Source: Gymnothorax reevesii (Eukaryota; Chordata; Actinopteri; Anguilliformes; Muraenidae). From it: a stretch of 64,000 bases of DNA. The translations under genes were made by a program, and so were the position numbers. The first letter of the stretch is position 1; the number at the start of each line of letters is the position of its first letter. Positions 24,601 to 33,429 of the stretch are shown piece after piece. The notes below the pieces were generated by a model. That model was not told where the DNA came from. It saw nothing but the letters and a program-made list of their open reading frames with translations, and searched no databases. Where the stretch lies: assembly GCA_029721435.1 (NCBI GenBank), contig CM056592.1, forward strand, positions 35,351,611 through 35,415,610, read 5' to 3'.

Positions 24601-26522
24601 GGACGCTTGCATAAAAGCTGAATCTCCAGAAATGTGCCACGTGTTCAAAAACAACCAGTGGTGAAGTGGCACGAGCTGTGAGAAGACCACAATACTCCCT
24701 GGTTATTTTGCAGTATTTTATCTGAGAAATTCCTGCTTGGTATGCCTTTAAAAACTTTGTGCACTCATGCTCTGACTCCGCCCAAACAGCTGTAGCCTTT
24801 TCATTCGGCAAAGCCAAGTCAAACGAGGACGCAAAGATCAATGTTCGATTGCGATTTCGTTGACCGCTCATTGGTCTTCCCCCTAGTGATTTAGCTCATC
24901 AGATCTGCCTTGGAATGGGCAGGCCGTTTCACTACCTTGAGTTTTTCTTCATTGCTACACTCGAGGAAGCCGTTACTGTGTGCAGCAGTAACGATTTTGG
25001 GCTTCATGCATGCCCCTCTGGCTGTGCGCGTGTGTGTGTGTGTGTGGTGGGTGCCTGCGCGTGCGTGCGTGTGTGTGCACGTACATGCTCTCCCTGTGTG
25101 CGGTGTGACCATAGCTGTGCCTGCTGCTCGGGATGCGCCTGCAGCCTGACCCCCCCACCCCATGCAGCATGCCGCTCGTCACGGCTGTCACCGAACGCTT
25201 GCTCCGCCCCCCCCCGTCCCTCCCACTCCTCCCATCAGAACCGCAGCCAAGCTCATTTCTGTGCAAATGTTTCACGTACTCGTCTATTCGAAATGGCTTG
25301 ACTGGTTTTTGGTTCTGTCGGCCAACCAGTTACCTGCGACCAGCGACAAACTGGTTGTGCCCAGCTTGAAAACGTGACTGCAGAGTTCGCTTTAGGTGCG
25401 ACTTCAATTTATCCTTGTCTGTTGGAACCCAAATTACCTGACTCGGTGGTGTGGCCAAATGCCGTTGGCCTTATAAGGGTTTAAAGTCCTCTTATTATTT
25501 TCGCTCCATCAAAGTGACTCTTCCCTGAGTGAGGGTCACATGACATTTTTCCTCAGTGCTCTGCAGGTCACATGATCGTGCTCCTCTCTCCAGTCTTCAC
25601 AGTTTCCGCTTTAAGTCCCCTGAGTGTGTGTGAGTTCACATGGAAGGAAAGGAGACGATGGAGACCCATTTCAGATTTCCTCGGTGACTCAAATGGTTTT
25701 GCAAATGTTGTCATCTGGAGTCCATTTCCGAAGCATGGAAACCTGGTCTCCTCTCCTCTCCTCTTTTCCTCGCTCCTTTAACATATCACTCCATCTTTCC
25801 CTGGGCCGCCTTCCTCACAAAGCCTGGTTCAATCTCATCGCAAACGACTCCTCTCTGCCGTCCTGGAGAATACCTTATAGAAAATGATTATCAGGGTGAA
25901 CTGTCGTCTGTGTACATTGCTTGACCTAGAATTCCTTTGGCTGACATGGTGCAGTGGAAATTAGGAATATTGGACATCACTGTGTAGGTCATTTCCTGAA
26001 CCATTGCAGCATCAAGGCAATTATGGGTCGGCTTTTTTTTTTTTTTTGCAAGGAGCTTGCGGGGAGCAGTCGGGGTGTTGAAACTTTGGACTGTAATTTC
26101 AAAACTTTGCAGCTGCATTTGAGATTTGTGTTCAACCCTTAGAGTGCTGAAATAAATTTGAAAGAATTGTAAATTTAAATATTTTGAGCTGTTGAAAACC
26201 TATGAGAGGCTTTCAACAGCTTTGATTTTGATACCTTACATCATTGAGCGACCTTTGTCGTGTACAGCGCTCTAAGGATTAATAATGTGCTCAGCCACTC
26301 CGTTTCTTCGGTTATCGCTTCAGCTGCGGTATGTGAAAGTCACAAAGCCGCGCCATTGGAGAGACTGAGTCTTCAGTGTTAGGATGCAAACTGAAGTGAG
26401 GTTGTTGTGTTTCTCCTGTTGAATTCATGTGGAAAATGGGAGTCTAATGGTTTGCCTCCACTCCCTCACAGATCCTGTCTCGCGTGAACCCTAGCGGTCT
26501 CCACTCCGCTGTACCTCGATGA
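10387..26522 (+). CDS. csnk1d: Casein kinase 1 delta, 5'-partial, spliced, two alternative C-termini
   Basis: Serine/threonine kinase of the CK1 family, known to act on clock (PER), Wnt and DNA-damage substrates in cytoplasm, nucleus and centrosome. Joined exons are 10387-10497, 15976-16124, 18435-18663, 18843-19013, 19104-19252, 19375-19543 and 22190-22302, followed by 23748-23780 or 26472-26522. All introns are GT/AG and all phases fit. About 363 residues are visible before the alternative ends. Seen in the translation: catalytic Lys in [22 protein letters not shown], the [14 protein letters not shown] segment of CK1 kinases, and the TKRQKYERI basic motif. The tail, with [16 protein letters not shown] and [13 protein letters not shown], is delta-type rather than epsilon-type. 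The missing first exon would supply about 26 residues, giving about 399 or 405 in total against 409 and 415 in human. Convergent with slc16a3, as in mammals. Confidence 0.96.
10968..12459 (-). mobile_element. Decayed Tc1/mariner transposon in csnk1d intron 2
   Basis: The terminal repeats share the core AATTATTGGCACCCCTGGTT at the left (about 10980-11000) and its reverse complement at the right (about 12430-12450). The outer ends read CACTGCCCTC and, inverted, CACAATGCCCTC. A TA dinucleotide precedes the left end; the right flank is CA, probably a mutated TA. The transposase lies on the minus strand and is broken. The element is about 1.5 kb, which fits a full-length Tc1-type copy. Confidence 0.9.
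11186..12174 (-). pseudogene. Tc1-type transposase, frameshifted
   Basis: Three consecutive minus-strand fragments make up one transposase. The N-terminal piece (12174-11809, starts MGKTKEHT) holds the helix-turn-helix DNA-binding part with [10 protein letters not shown]. The middle piece (11852-11625) holds the first catalytic Asp in WSDETK. The C-terminal piece (11461-11186) holds the catalytic Glu in [11 protein letters not shown]. The second Asp region (QQDND) is readable in another frame between 11625 and 11461. Several frameshifts separate the parts, so it cannot encode an active enzyme. Confidence 0.88.
12460..15090. other. csnk1d: csnk1d intron 2, right part, including a GC-rich block
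   Basis: Ordinary intron sequence up to about 14000. A GC- and CpG-rich block follows at about 14030-14440 with a run of G and GGGGCGGGG near 14150-14170. Plus-strand frames stay open there for up to 168 codons, but no protein family is recognised and splice signals are not convincing. It may be a conserved non-coding or regulatory block. Confidence 0.35.
15095..15278. mobile_element. Palindromic piggyBac-like MITE, copy 2 (right end decayed)
   Basis: The left flank TTAA (15091-15094) is followed by CCCTTCGAGCGCT, matching copy 1. The inner arms (AAAACCTATCATGTGGCGAC and the TTGGTTTTCAGCAGC side) are also related. The right terminus is degraded; the boundary is placed where the AGCGC motif of the inverted end occurs. 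Confidence 0.65.
15976..16124 (+). CDS. csnk1d: csnk1d exon 3
   Basis: Acceptor TTGTAG and donor GTAAGA bound this 149-base exon. It encodes [20 protein letters not shown] through [15 protein letters not shown] to LLLADQM. This is the end of the N-lobe, the hinge and helix D of the kinase fold. It ends in phase 0. Confidence 0.97.
16783..18151. mobile_element. hAT-like foldback element with 8-bp target duplication
   Basis: The element begins TAGGGCTGGGCGAT and ends with the inverted equivalent, ATCGCCCGGCCCTA. An identical 8-bp duplication AGGTAAAC flanks it at 16775-16782 and 18152-18159. The two arms (about 16783-17040 and 17890-18151) are inverted copies: for example AAAGTACACGGGAATTGATT on the right matches the left arm in reverse with few differences. 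About 0.85 kb of AT-rich non-coding sequence lies between the arms. No transposase is present. The 8-bp duplication supports hAT mobilisation. Confidence 0.82.
18435..18663 (+). CDS. csnk1d: csnk1d exon 4 (catalytic loop)
   Basis: Acceptor TTGCAG and donor GTATGC bound this 229-base exon. It encodes [18 protein letters not shown], the FGL metal-binding motif, and the activation segment through NTHLGI. It includes the Arg in GTARYAS that corresponds to the residue altered in the hamster tau clock mutant; it is the normal Arg here. Confidence 0.98.
18843..19013 (+). CDS. csnk1d: csnk1d exon 5
   Basis: Acceptor TCGCAG and donor GTAAGT bound this 171-base exon. It encodes [18 protein letters not shown] through the [13 protein letters not shown] basic segment to VLCKGYP. 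The basic motif corresponds to the nuclear-localisation and substrate-binding region of CK1. Confidence 0.98.
19104..19252 (+). CDS. csnk1d: csnk1d exon 6 (end of kinase domain)
   Basis: Acceptor CCCCAG-type (TCCCAG) and donor GTAAGT bound this 149-base exon. It encodes [19 protein letters not shown] to [10 protein letters not shown], the last helices of the kinase C-lobe. Confidence 0.98.
19375..19543 (+). CDS. csnk1d: csnk1d exon 7 (start of regulatory tail)
   Basis: Acceptor TTGCAG and donor GTGGGT bound this 169-base exon. It starts [18 protein letters not shown] and runs into a Gly/Arg/Pro/Ala-rich, less conserved linker ending SINPASHT. It leaves one base (G) for the next exon. Confidence 0.94.
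19790..20450 (-). pseudogene. Degenerate mariner/Tc1-type transposase fragment
   Basis: The minus-strand reading from about 20118 down contains a catalytic-Glu type motif, [11 protein letters not shown], preceded by a remnant of the usual SPDLSP context. Upstream minus-strand frames (20430-20167) are also residual. No terminal repeats were found, so the limits are approximate. It lies in csnk1d intron 7. Confidence 0.6.
20967..21076. repeat. Short inverted-repeat MITE
   Basis: The left part contains GCTTTCACACCGGATGCGAA and the right part contains the inverted counterpart GGCCGGAGTGAAAGC. The roughly 110-bp unit can fold on itself and has no coding potential. The family is not identified. 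Confidence 0.55.
21599..21637. repeat. (GT)n microsatellite
   Basis: About 19 uninterrupted GT units in csnk1d intron 7. Confidence 0.97.
22190..22302 (+). CDS. csnk1d: csnk1d exon 8 (conserved tail block)
   Basis: Acceptor TTTCAG and donor GTAAGG bound this 113-base exon. It encodes [18 protein letters not shown] to SRMSTSQ, the conserved delta-type tail. The phase of exon 7 forces this acceptor immediately before GA-ATG, so the product reads SHTGMERERK. The roughly nine residues present at this point in the human protein are absent. Upstream in-frame AG sites do not fit the phase. Confidence 0.95.
23748..23780 (+). CDS. csnk1d: csnk1d alternative last exon A (ends FDHHGK)
   Basis: Acceptor ACCTCAG is followed in phase 0 by [10 protein letters not shown] and a TAG stop at 23778-23780. 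This matches the C-terminus of the shorter human CK1-delta isoform (NSIPFEHHGK) with a conservative Asp for Glu. A polypyrimidine tract precedes it. The untranslated part runs on downstream; its end is not clear. Confidence 0.9.
   Translation, partial: NSIPFDHHGK
25029..25080. repeat. GT-rich microsatellite, interrupted
   Basis: TG-rich run with GC interruptions, located between the two alternative csnk1d last exons. Confidence 0.85.
26136..26278. mobile_element. Palindromic piggyBac-like MITE, copy 3
   Basis: The left end CCCTTAGAGTGCT follows TCAA (a mutated TTAA). The right end, AGCGCTCTAAGGA, is followed by TTAA (26279-26282). The inner arms GCTGTTGAAAACCTAT and GGCTTTCAACAGC are complementary. 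It is shorter than copy 1 because part of the middle is missing. Confidence 0.7.
26472..26522 (+). CDS. csnk1d: csnk1d alternative last exon B (ends HSAVPR)
   Basis: Acceptor CTCACAG is followed in phase 0 by [16 protein letters not shown] and a TGA stop at 26520-26522. This aligns residue by residue with the longer human isoform end IPGRVASSGLQSVVHR. Exon 8 can join to either this exon or exon A. Confidence 0.88.
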   Translation: MLSRVNPSGLHSAVPR

Positions 26523-26710
26523 GAGACCACCTCGCGCCCCGGAGGCGGACAATGCATGGCTGATTGTCACTAGTGCTACACCAACAAAGCTCACCTCTGC
26601 AGCAGCCGCTGATTTAAAAAAACCAGCTCCAGACACAACAAGCTCCTCTGTCAAAAAAAAAAAAAAAAAAAAAAACGGGACAACTTTTCAGGCATTTTTA
26701 TCGCTTCTGT

Positions 26711-26752
26711 CGCGCACGCACGCACACACACACGCACACACACACCACACAC
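26711..26752. repeat. CA-rich microsatellite in the csnk1d 3' UTR
   Basis: Imperfect CA/CG dinucleotide run just after a poly(A) stretch. Confidence 0.9.
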
Positions 26753-28011
26753 TCCTCTCCGGACCTTACACACGAGTTCACACTCACTCAGCGATGGACC
26801 GAGGTGTCCATGTTCCATGTGTGCGTTGTCGCTGCCTTAGCCGAGCCGGCACAGGAAGAGGACTGCTCGAGGGAGCCATTGCTACTGTCTGCCACCGCCA
26901 TGGCCAATCCAGGGACGCTTCTCACCGTGCGAGCCGGTCTCAACCTTCTACCGCCACCCACCCCTTCATCTTCCTCCCTCCCACCCCCCCCGTGAAAAAA
27001 GACCTGTTCATAGTCCTGTTGTGCATTAATGCCGTTATCACCATGTCTTCACTCTTTCATTTCTTTCATATGATACCAGTTTCCACTGACTGCTGTCTGA
27101 ATCATTGGGTGGCTGATGCATTTGTTTTCTTCTCAATGATGTCTGAATGCAGAGGAGTAACTCTGCATAATTTCAGAAAATATGCGGATGCAAGCAACTA
27201 TGTTTTAATTGGCCCAGTATTTTTATATTATTTAATCATTTTAAGATCCTGAATTACTTGTTTTCTCATCGAGCCCGCAAGGGCTTTTTTAGTTCCGGTG
27301 ATCACTGCTGTTCAATCTAGTACTGTCAAGTCATGGCCAGAAATCGGACACGAAACCGCTAACCTTCATCGAGAAACCAGCATTAGTGACTTCAAACGGT
27401 GGTTTTGTTGATCTTTCTTGATTTACAGTTTCTCGAGTCATTATTTTGAGGGTTTAATGTTATGCTGTCCAATGCCTAATTCTCTGGACTGTTGCTGTAC
27501 AGTATATTGCATTCCTTTTTTTTTTTTTTTTTTTTTGAATTTTAAAACTGTGAAATACGTGTATTATAGAAATGTAAATGTTCTTGATTTCGCCCGAGTC
27601 CCCAGCCCTGCTGCCAGTGGTGGGACCTCCGAGCCGGGCGACCTTCGCGTTGCTGCCTCCAAGGCTTTTTCATCGAGCTGTGGCCTCTAGAATATTCTCA
27701 GCAAAGGGGCCGCTGCACCTCAATGCCAGATCAGCAGAAATCGAGCACCTGTCGCCGTCGACTGTTTTTAAACATTTGTATGTGATCTTATGTTCTTTTC
27801 TTTTTAAGGTTTTAGCTCGTAACTTTGGAAGTGATTTATTGGGTTAAAGGATGTCTCGCATTACAAAGGCTCTAGGCACCTACAGAACTGTCTGACGGGT
27901 TCTCGTGATACGTGTGTGGGCTTGCATGTTCTGTTAGTTAGGTAATACTGTTTGGAGTATGTGAGAGAGGCTGCCTATATCCTTATGGAGTTATGTTACA
28001 GGTGATTGCTT

Positions 28012-28140
28012 CACCGTTGTGGAGGGAAGGGGTATTGTTGGGTGATCTTGATTCAGTTTGTCTCTGTTGTGGAGGGTGTAGAGTTGAATCATCTTGGTTT
28101 CATTAGTCACTGTTGTGGAGGGAGATGTACAGTTGGATGA
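28012..28140. repeat. Three-copy minisatellite-like repeat
   Basis: The motif GTTGTGGAGGG recurs at 28016, 28066 and 28112, and each copy is followed by a related segment containing GAT(C)TTGATT-like sequence. The periods are about 50 and 46 bases. Confidence 0.6.
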
Positions 28141-28871
28141 TCTCTGGATTCTGTTGGGGGAACTCTCTGGAATGTTTGACGGAGTATGATTGACGTAAAC
28201 GGGTGCCAACCTCGATAGCTGTTTGCGTGTGGTCTCAACAAACTGCAAACACGAAGTCGGATACAATTGACCATTATTTTGGCAAAATCTTCCTGGCAGG
28301 TGTATGCCTGTGTTTTCTGCCGTCCCTTGTCCCTGTGATCTGGAAAGGCCTAGTACGTATGTCACTTTTGGTCGGAACTGAGTTTGACCCACATTTGCTG
28401 TAATTAAGAGTGGTGATGAATCTGAACCACCTTCTATTAGTGTTATTTGAACTGTCAAAATCAGATTTCCAGTATCCGAAAGTATTTGTTAAATTGCGAG
28501 GCTCTTGGCACAGATGTACATGTTAGGTTTTTCCAGATCACTGGAGATTGATTTGGATTGGAAATGGCTGATGGCAGTTTGTTGGAGCTGCAGGTTATGA
28601 TATTGGACTTTTTTGATGTATCTTAAGTGATGGAAACATCACTGGTTTCGTGTGGCAGCTCTGTGCTGCCCTCCCTCTCTCATATTCTCCTGATTCTTCC
28701 TGAATTTCACCCTCAGTTTTGGTGTTCAGACCTCTGTTCACATCCCGGCCAGTCGTGCCCAGCCTCCTGACATCACATTCTGCTGTATCCTGTGTAATTA
28801 TGGTAACTTAGGCCTGTAATGGTTTTCCTCATTTGTATTGCCACTGTATTTGTGTACTTTAAAATTGTGTA

Positions 28872-28877
28872 AATAAA
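28872..28877 (+). terminator. csnk1d: Polyadenylation signal AATAAA of csnk1d
   Basis: Canonical AATAAA followed within about 25 bases by a TG-rich stretch (TGTTGTCTGTG). Cleavage is expected at about 28890-28900. Confidence 0.7.
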
Positions 28878-29165
28878 TTAAGTACTTCTACTGTTGTCTG
28901 TGATTGATTATATGGATTGTTAACTCCTGAATGAATGTGCACGGTATAGTGAATGAAAGCCATTGAAAAGCCCTGGAGGAACAATATTTGAGCAAAATGC
29001 ACCCTTTCTTACATCTTCACCAAAAGATGCCAGTGTTGAATAAATTTATGATGGTAATGCGATGGACCAAATATGTCCATCTGATTTTATTTTGCTCTGC
29101 AGTTACCGTATTTAATCTTGTAGAATTGCAGCAGTCTTTTTAAATGTCTATAAATCCCTGGTCTT

Positions 29166-29818
29166 TAAATCATGGTCCTGCTGGTTTTCCACACACCCTT
29201 TACCAAAGAGTCAGGTGTAAAGACAGATTGGCCAATCAGAGGCTCTAGGTCAGGGGTGGCCAACCCTGATCCTGAGCCGCAGTGTCTGCTGGTTTTTGAC
29301 GTTACTCAGCACTTAATTGATGAATTACACACCTCACTTACCTCACCTGATGTCTTTGGTTTTCTCCATCCGATTTCAACCTAGCTCGGCACGCGTCTGG
29401 CTCTACAGGACCAGCGTTAGCCACCCCTGCTGTATAAACTTATCTACTCTGTACTACTTTGCAATAAAACTACACTAAATATCCAACCACAATCTTAGTT
29501 AACACGTAGACTGCTGTCACAACCTGCAAGTCTGCTTAATTGGCTCTAGGAGTCTTGTGGGTTGTTCCTGCTAATTGCTTGATTGGCTCATTATTACCAA
29601 ATTAAACCTGAGACACCAGGTGAGATCAGTTAAGTGTGTAATCAACTACTTTAATCCATCAATCGAGTGCTGAGTAACACCAAAAATCAGCAGACACTGT
29701 GGCTCTCCAAGACCAGGGTTGGCCACCCCTGCTCTAGGTGCTCATTTACTTACTTGGGATAAAAGAAAACCTGGGCTGGATTTCGATTCTGGGTCCAGAT
29801 TTGAGGATCCCTGTAATA
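29166..29818 (+). mobile_element. Non-autonomous repeat family X, split by a later insertion
   Basis: The two outer pieces (29166-29242 and 29740-29818) read together as one copy of a family also seen at 51960, 60183 and 61797. It shares phrases such as GAGTCAGGTGT, GGCCAATCAGAGG, AACCTGGGCTGGATTT and GTCCAGATTTGAGGA. The end GATTTGAGGATCCCTG is the inverse of CAGGGGTCCTCAAATC at 60183, so the ends look hAT-like. The copy is interrupted by the element at 29251-29731. Confidence 0.72.
29251..29731. mobile_element. hAT-like element, compound inverted structure
   Basis: The terminal inverted repeats are a perfect 18 bp: CAGGGGTGGCCAACCCTG at the left and its exact complement at the right. An 8-bp target duplication CTCTAGGT (29243-29250 and 29732-29739) flanks it. 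The first 75 or so bases of each arm are homologous in inverted orientation. A further inverted end (GCCACCCCTG) occurs internally at 29422-29431, so the left 181 bp looks like a complete short unit joined tail-to-tail to a second copy. No coding sequence. Confidence 0.85.
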
Positions 29819-30320
29819 AATGTTTTAAAAAGACTTTCTTCTCCACGAGAGCATGACAAAAAAAAATTCAGGTCCTGATGCATTTTTGCTGTGGTTTCAC
29901 TCGTTCACTACCATGCTGCTAACATGAATAATATATTTTGGTGAATATGAAATGCCCACATTGATTCCTTTCAGGCCTGAAGTCCAAGCTGAGGTTTGAA
30001 ACCCGTTTCGACCATAGAGATATACACTGCACAAAAAAAAAAATAAAGGGAACACTTAAACAACACGATATAACTCCAAGTCAATCACTCTTCTGTGAAA
30101 TCAAACTGTCCACTTAGGAAGCAACACAGATTAAAAATCAATTTCACATGCTGTTGTGCAAATGGAATAGACAACCGGTGGAAATTATAGGCAACTAGCA
30201 AGACACCCTCAATAAAGGAGTGGTTCTGCAGGTGGTGACCACAGACCACTTCTCATTTCCTATGCTTTCTGGCTGATGTTTTGGTCACTTTTGAATGCTG
30301 GCGGTACATTCACTCTAGTG

Positions 30321-30627
30321 CAGGGGTGGGCAATCACGAACCTGGAGGGCCGGTGTGTATGCAGGTTTTTATTCCTATCAATTACCCTGACTAATTGAGT
30401 TAATTGATTGTATGCACAAATATAGATTTTCGCAATGATACGATCAAAGGAAAATGTTTTATGAAGGGAGACAAGATTAGTCTTTGTAGTTTCATGATAA
30501 TTTAAAGAATTGCACATGAAACGTCAGATTTCATAAATGGTTTGTCTAATTGAGACAATTAACTAATTAATGGCCAGACGTTGGTGTGAAAACCAGGGAC
30601 AGATACGGCCCTCACTGCCCACCTCTG
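30321..30627. mobile_element. hAT-like non-autonomous element inside the Tc1 copy
   Basis: It starts CAGGGGTGGGCAATCACG and ends with the inverse of CAGAGGTGGGCAGTGAGG. An exact 8-bp duplication CTCTAGTG flanks it (30313-30320 and 30628-30635). The interior is AT-rich, with inverted TAATTGAG/CTCAATTA-like arms and no ORF of note. Confidence 0.87.
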
Positions 30628-30659
30628 CTCTAGTGGTAGCATTAGACGGACTCTACAAC

Positions 30660-31425
30660 CCACATTAGTGGCTCAGGTAACGCAGCTCATCCAGGATGGC
30701 GCATCAATGCGAGCTGTGGCATGAAGGTTTGCTGTCTGTCAGCGTAGTGTCCAGAGCATTGAGGCGCTACCAGGAGACAGGCCAGTACATCAGGAGTTGT
30801 GGAGGAGGCCGTAGGAGGGCAACAACCCAGCAGCAGGACCGCTACCTCCGCCTTTGTGCAAGGAGGAACAGGAGGAGCACTGCCAGAGCCCTGCAAAATG
30901 ACCTCCAGCAGGCCACAAATGTGCATGTGTCTGCTCAAACGGTCAGAAACCGATTCCATGAGGATAGTATGAGGGCCCGACGTCCACAGGTGGGGGTTGT
31001 GCTCTCAGCCCAACACCGTGCAGGACGTTTGCCATTTGCCAGAGAACACCAAGATTGGTAAATTCACCACTGGTGCCCCGTGCTCTTCACAGATGAAAGC
31101 AGACGCCGTGGAGAACGTTCTGCTGCCTGCAACATCCTCCCGCATGACCGGTTTGGCAGTTATGGTGTGGGTGGCATTTCTTTGGGGGGCCGCACAGCCC
31201 TCCATGTGCTCGCAAGAGGTAGCCTGACTGCTATTAGGTACCAAGAAGAGATCCTCAGACCCCTTGAGACAATATGCTGGTGCGGTTGGCCCTGGGTTCC
31301 TCCTAATGCAAGACAATGCTAGACCTCATGTGGCTGGAGTGTGTCAGCAGTTCCGCCACCTCATCAGGAGCATGCCCAGGCGTTGTAGGGAGGTCATACA
31401 GGCACGTAGAGGCCACACACACAAC
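30660..31425 (+). pseudogene. Tc1-type transposase, frameshifted and internally deleted
   Basis: The N-terminal part (30696-31061) holds the DNA-binding region with [12 protein letters not shown] and a Gly-Arg-Arg-Arg stretch. A catalytic-Asp motif (VLFTDESR, near 31077-31103) follows in another frame, then fragments with SLGGRTALHVL. Judged from the known length of the family, blocks are missing after DESR and before the final IRSMPRRC remnant. The usual SPDLNPIE block with the catalytic Glu is absent, so the copy is dead. Confidence 0.85.
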
Positions 31426-31675
31426 TGAGCCTCATTTTGACTTGTTTTAAGGACATTACATCAAAGTTGGATCAGCCTGTAGTGTGTTTTTTCCACTTTA
31501 ATTTTGAATGTGACTCCTATTCCTGACCTCCATGGGTTAATAAATTTGATTTCTATTGATAATTTTTTTTTGTGATTTTTGTTGTCAGCACATTCAACTA
31601 TGAAAAGAGCAAAGTATTTAATAAGAAAATTTCATTCAGATCTAGGATGTGTTCATTTTTTTGAGCAGTGTATAA

Positions 31676-32082
31676 TAGAACCTGAGAGAACGAGGACGCG
31701 CCTTTGCTTCCGCCAGTTAGCATGTTAGATTCATGCTTCCGCGTTTCCCAAGGATGCAATTTTGTGGCCAAAGACGCGCGAGCTCCATAGACACCAATTG
31801 AAAAGTGCGCTTTTTTTCTTGCTAAATAAAGCGAAAACAAAAGAATTTTTTTTTGGTAATCCTTCATTATCTTGCTCTTTGTCTGACGTAAAATAAGAAC
31901 TGATACTTGAAGCTTGATGACAGCTTGTGCACAAGTTTGGTGTCGGCAGGCATGAGCAGCTGCGCCTCCGCATAAGTGTTGCAAAACTGTTTCACTTTAT
32001 TTCACGAAGGAGACAAATGACACTCGCTGCTGGGATTAGAGTAAAAGCTCTTGTATTTGGCCTGTATGTTATTACATTAGGC

Positions 32083-32167
<85 letters not shown>

Positions 32168-33120
32168 GAAAATAAATATGAATGAATAAATTGATTGTAT
32201 CAGGCAATATAATAAGGCAAGCAAGGAGACCGATTTTTTTCGACGGGTGAAGACATTAATTAATAGCAGACCTCTACCGTGGAGGTAAAACAAAGTCAAT
32301 TTAAATGCTGAACAGCCGTGTGTCCTGCAGATTATAAATACACGTAACCCTGCATCAATAATCTCTCCGCAAGACCGCTGCTAGAGTTGTAGCCAACTTT
32401 TTATCGTACTTGATTAAAATGCCTTCTTGCTCCGCAATAAACGAAAAGAATGAAAGGTGCGTGCGCGTTCCGGATTAACAGCGCTGCTCGTCATTTCCCC
32501 TCGAAAACATTCGCCAGTCCGCACAGACGACACTCTCGGCCATTTGTGCTGTGTAATCAGATTGGCAATACTGGTGCCGGAAATAAGATCCAATGGAAGG
32601 CCATTTTATAGATGGCGCTGGTCAATTCCGTACTTCCTTGGCTGAAGTAGCTAGCCTAGCATCTCTCATTGAAAGTAATAGGGGTGCTGCTTCCTCGCTC
32701 TCTCGAGTTCTGTTCTATTACCTCCATGGTTTCGACGATCTTTCTGTCTGAAACGTAATAAAATGCCTTTAGCGATGCGTAGCCTTAAATTCGAAATCGG
32801 ATGTTTCATGGTCCAAGAAATGGTGTCTGGGGGAAAACGGCTCAACTTTTTCTTTTCAAACCAGCCATTGCATTCGAGCTCCGGCACTGACTGAGACAAA
32901 AACCACCACTTATTTTTGGTCAGCTTCTCAGAGCGTCGCTCTCACGACGCGCTTGCGCAGACTCATTCCAGTTACACCCGCCAACCGCTGTGTAGTCGGC
33001 GCACGATAGACCACCGGAGGGCGCTCGAGAATTATGAAACTGCAACTGGGCTGTGCTTTCAGGGGTAGTACCGAGACATGCGCGGATCAGTGCTCTCCTC
33101 GCCTTTTCAAGAGATGCGGA
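31676..33120. other. CpG-rich intergenic stretch of unknown nature
   Basis: This stretch has many CG dinucleotides (for example 31693-31790 and 32920-33070) and is split by a (TA)n run. A minus-strand frame at 32899-32666 (77 codons, basic, with RLRIAKGILLRFRQKDRR) matches nothing I recognise. The phrase CATTGAAAGTAATAGGGGT and the nearby CCAATTGAAAAG suggest a degenerate repeat, but no terminal repeats were found. Confidence 0.35.
32089..32165. repeat. (TA)n microsatellite
   Basis: An almost pure run of about 38 TA units between csnk1d and slc16a3. Confidence 0.98.
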
Positions 33121-33429
33121 GAATTTTGAATATCATCGAGTGTTACCGTTGCAGTCCCTGCACTCTTGAATATTTCAGCTGTTTTTTTCTTTCAGATTGA
33201 CTTTTTTCGTATTTTGGGGATATCATTTCAGTTTCCGGATCCTAACGTGTTCATGAAGTCAAATTCTTAGCTTATAGTTTTGCATTCTTTTGAGTTCATT
33301 AATTGGATGGAGAGCTTTTCAAAAAAGATTCAGCTGGTCTGAAGGGATTGGTCGGGATAATGTAATCGTTTTGGTGCGTTCATGATTAATTTATTTGTTC
33401 ATTAGCAAGATTACAAGAAAACCACAGCC

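Larger units (their letters stand above)
26523..28895 (+). other. csnk1d: csnk1d 3' UTR (long isoform)
   Basis: Non-coding sequence follows the exon B stop and runs to a polyadenylation signal at 28872. It contains a poly(A) tract (26654-26675), a CA-rich microsatellite (26711-26752), T-rich tracts and a small tandem repeat (28012-28140). A 155-codon minus-strand frame within it is judged to be chance. Confidence 0.65.
30023..31672 (+). mobile_element. Decayed Tc1-type transposon with a nested hAT insertion
   Basis: The ends read TACACTGCACAAAAAAA at the left and the inverse of TACACTGCTCAAAAAAATG at the right, and both sides are flanked by TA. A broken transposase lies on the + strand. A separate hAT-like element (30321-30627) is inserted in its 5' part, so the original unit is about 1.3 kb. 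Confidence 0.9.

Noticed and set aside
27991..28458. 155-codon minus-strand frame opposite the csnk1d 3' UTR
   Set aside because: No recognised family; it overlaps a small tandem repeat that keeps the frame open. It is antisense to the probable 3' UTR of csnk1d.
31927..32299. Frames with long Tyr-Ile repeats on both strands
   Set aside because: Translation of the (TA)n microsatellite.
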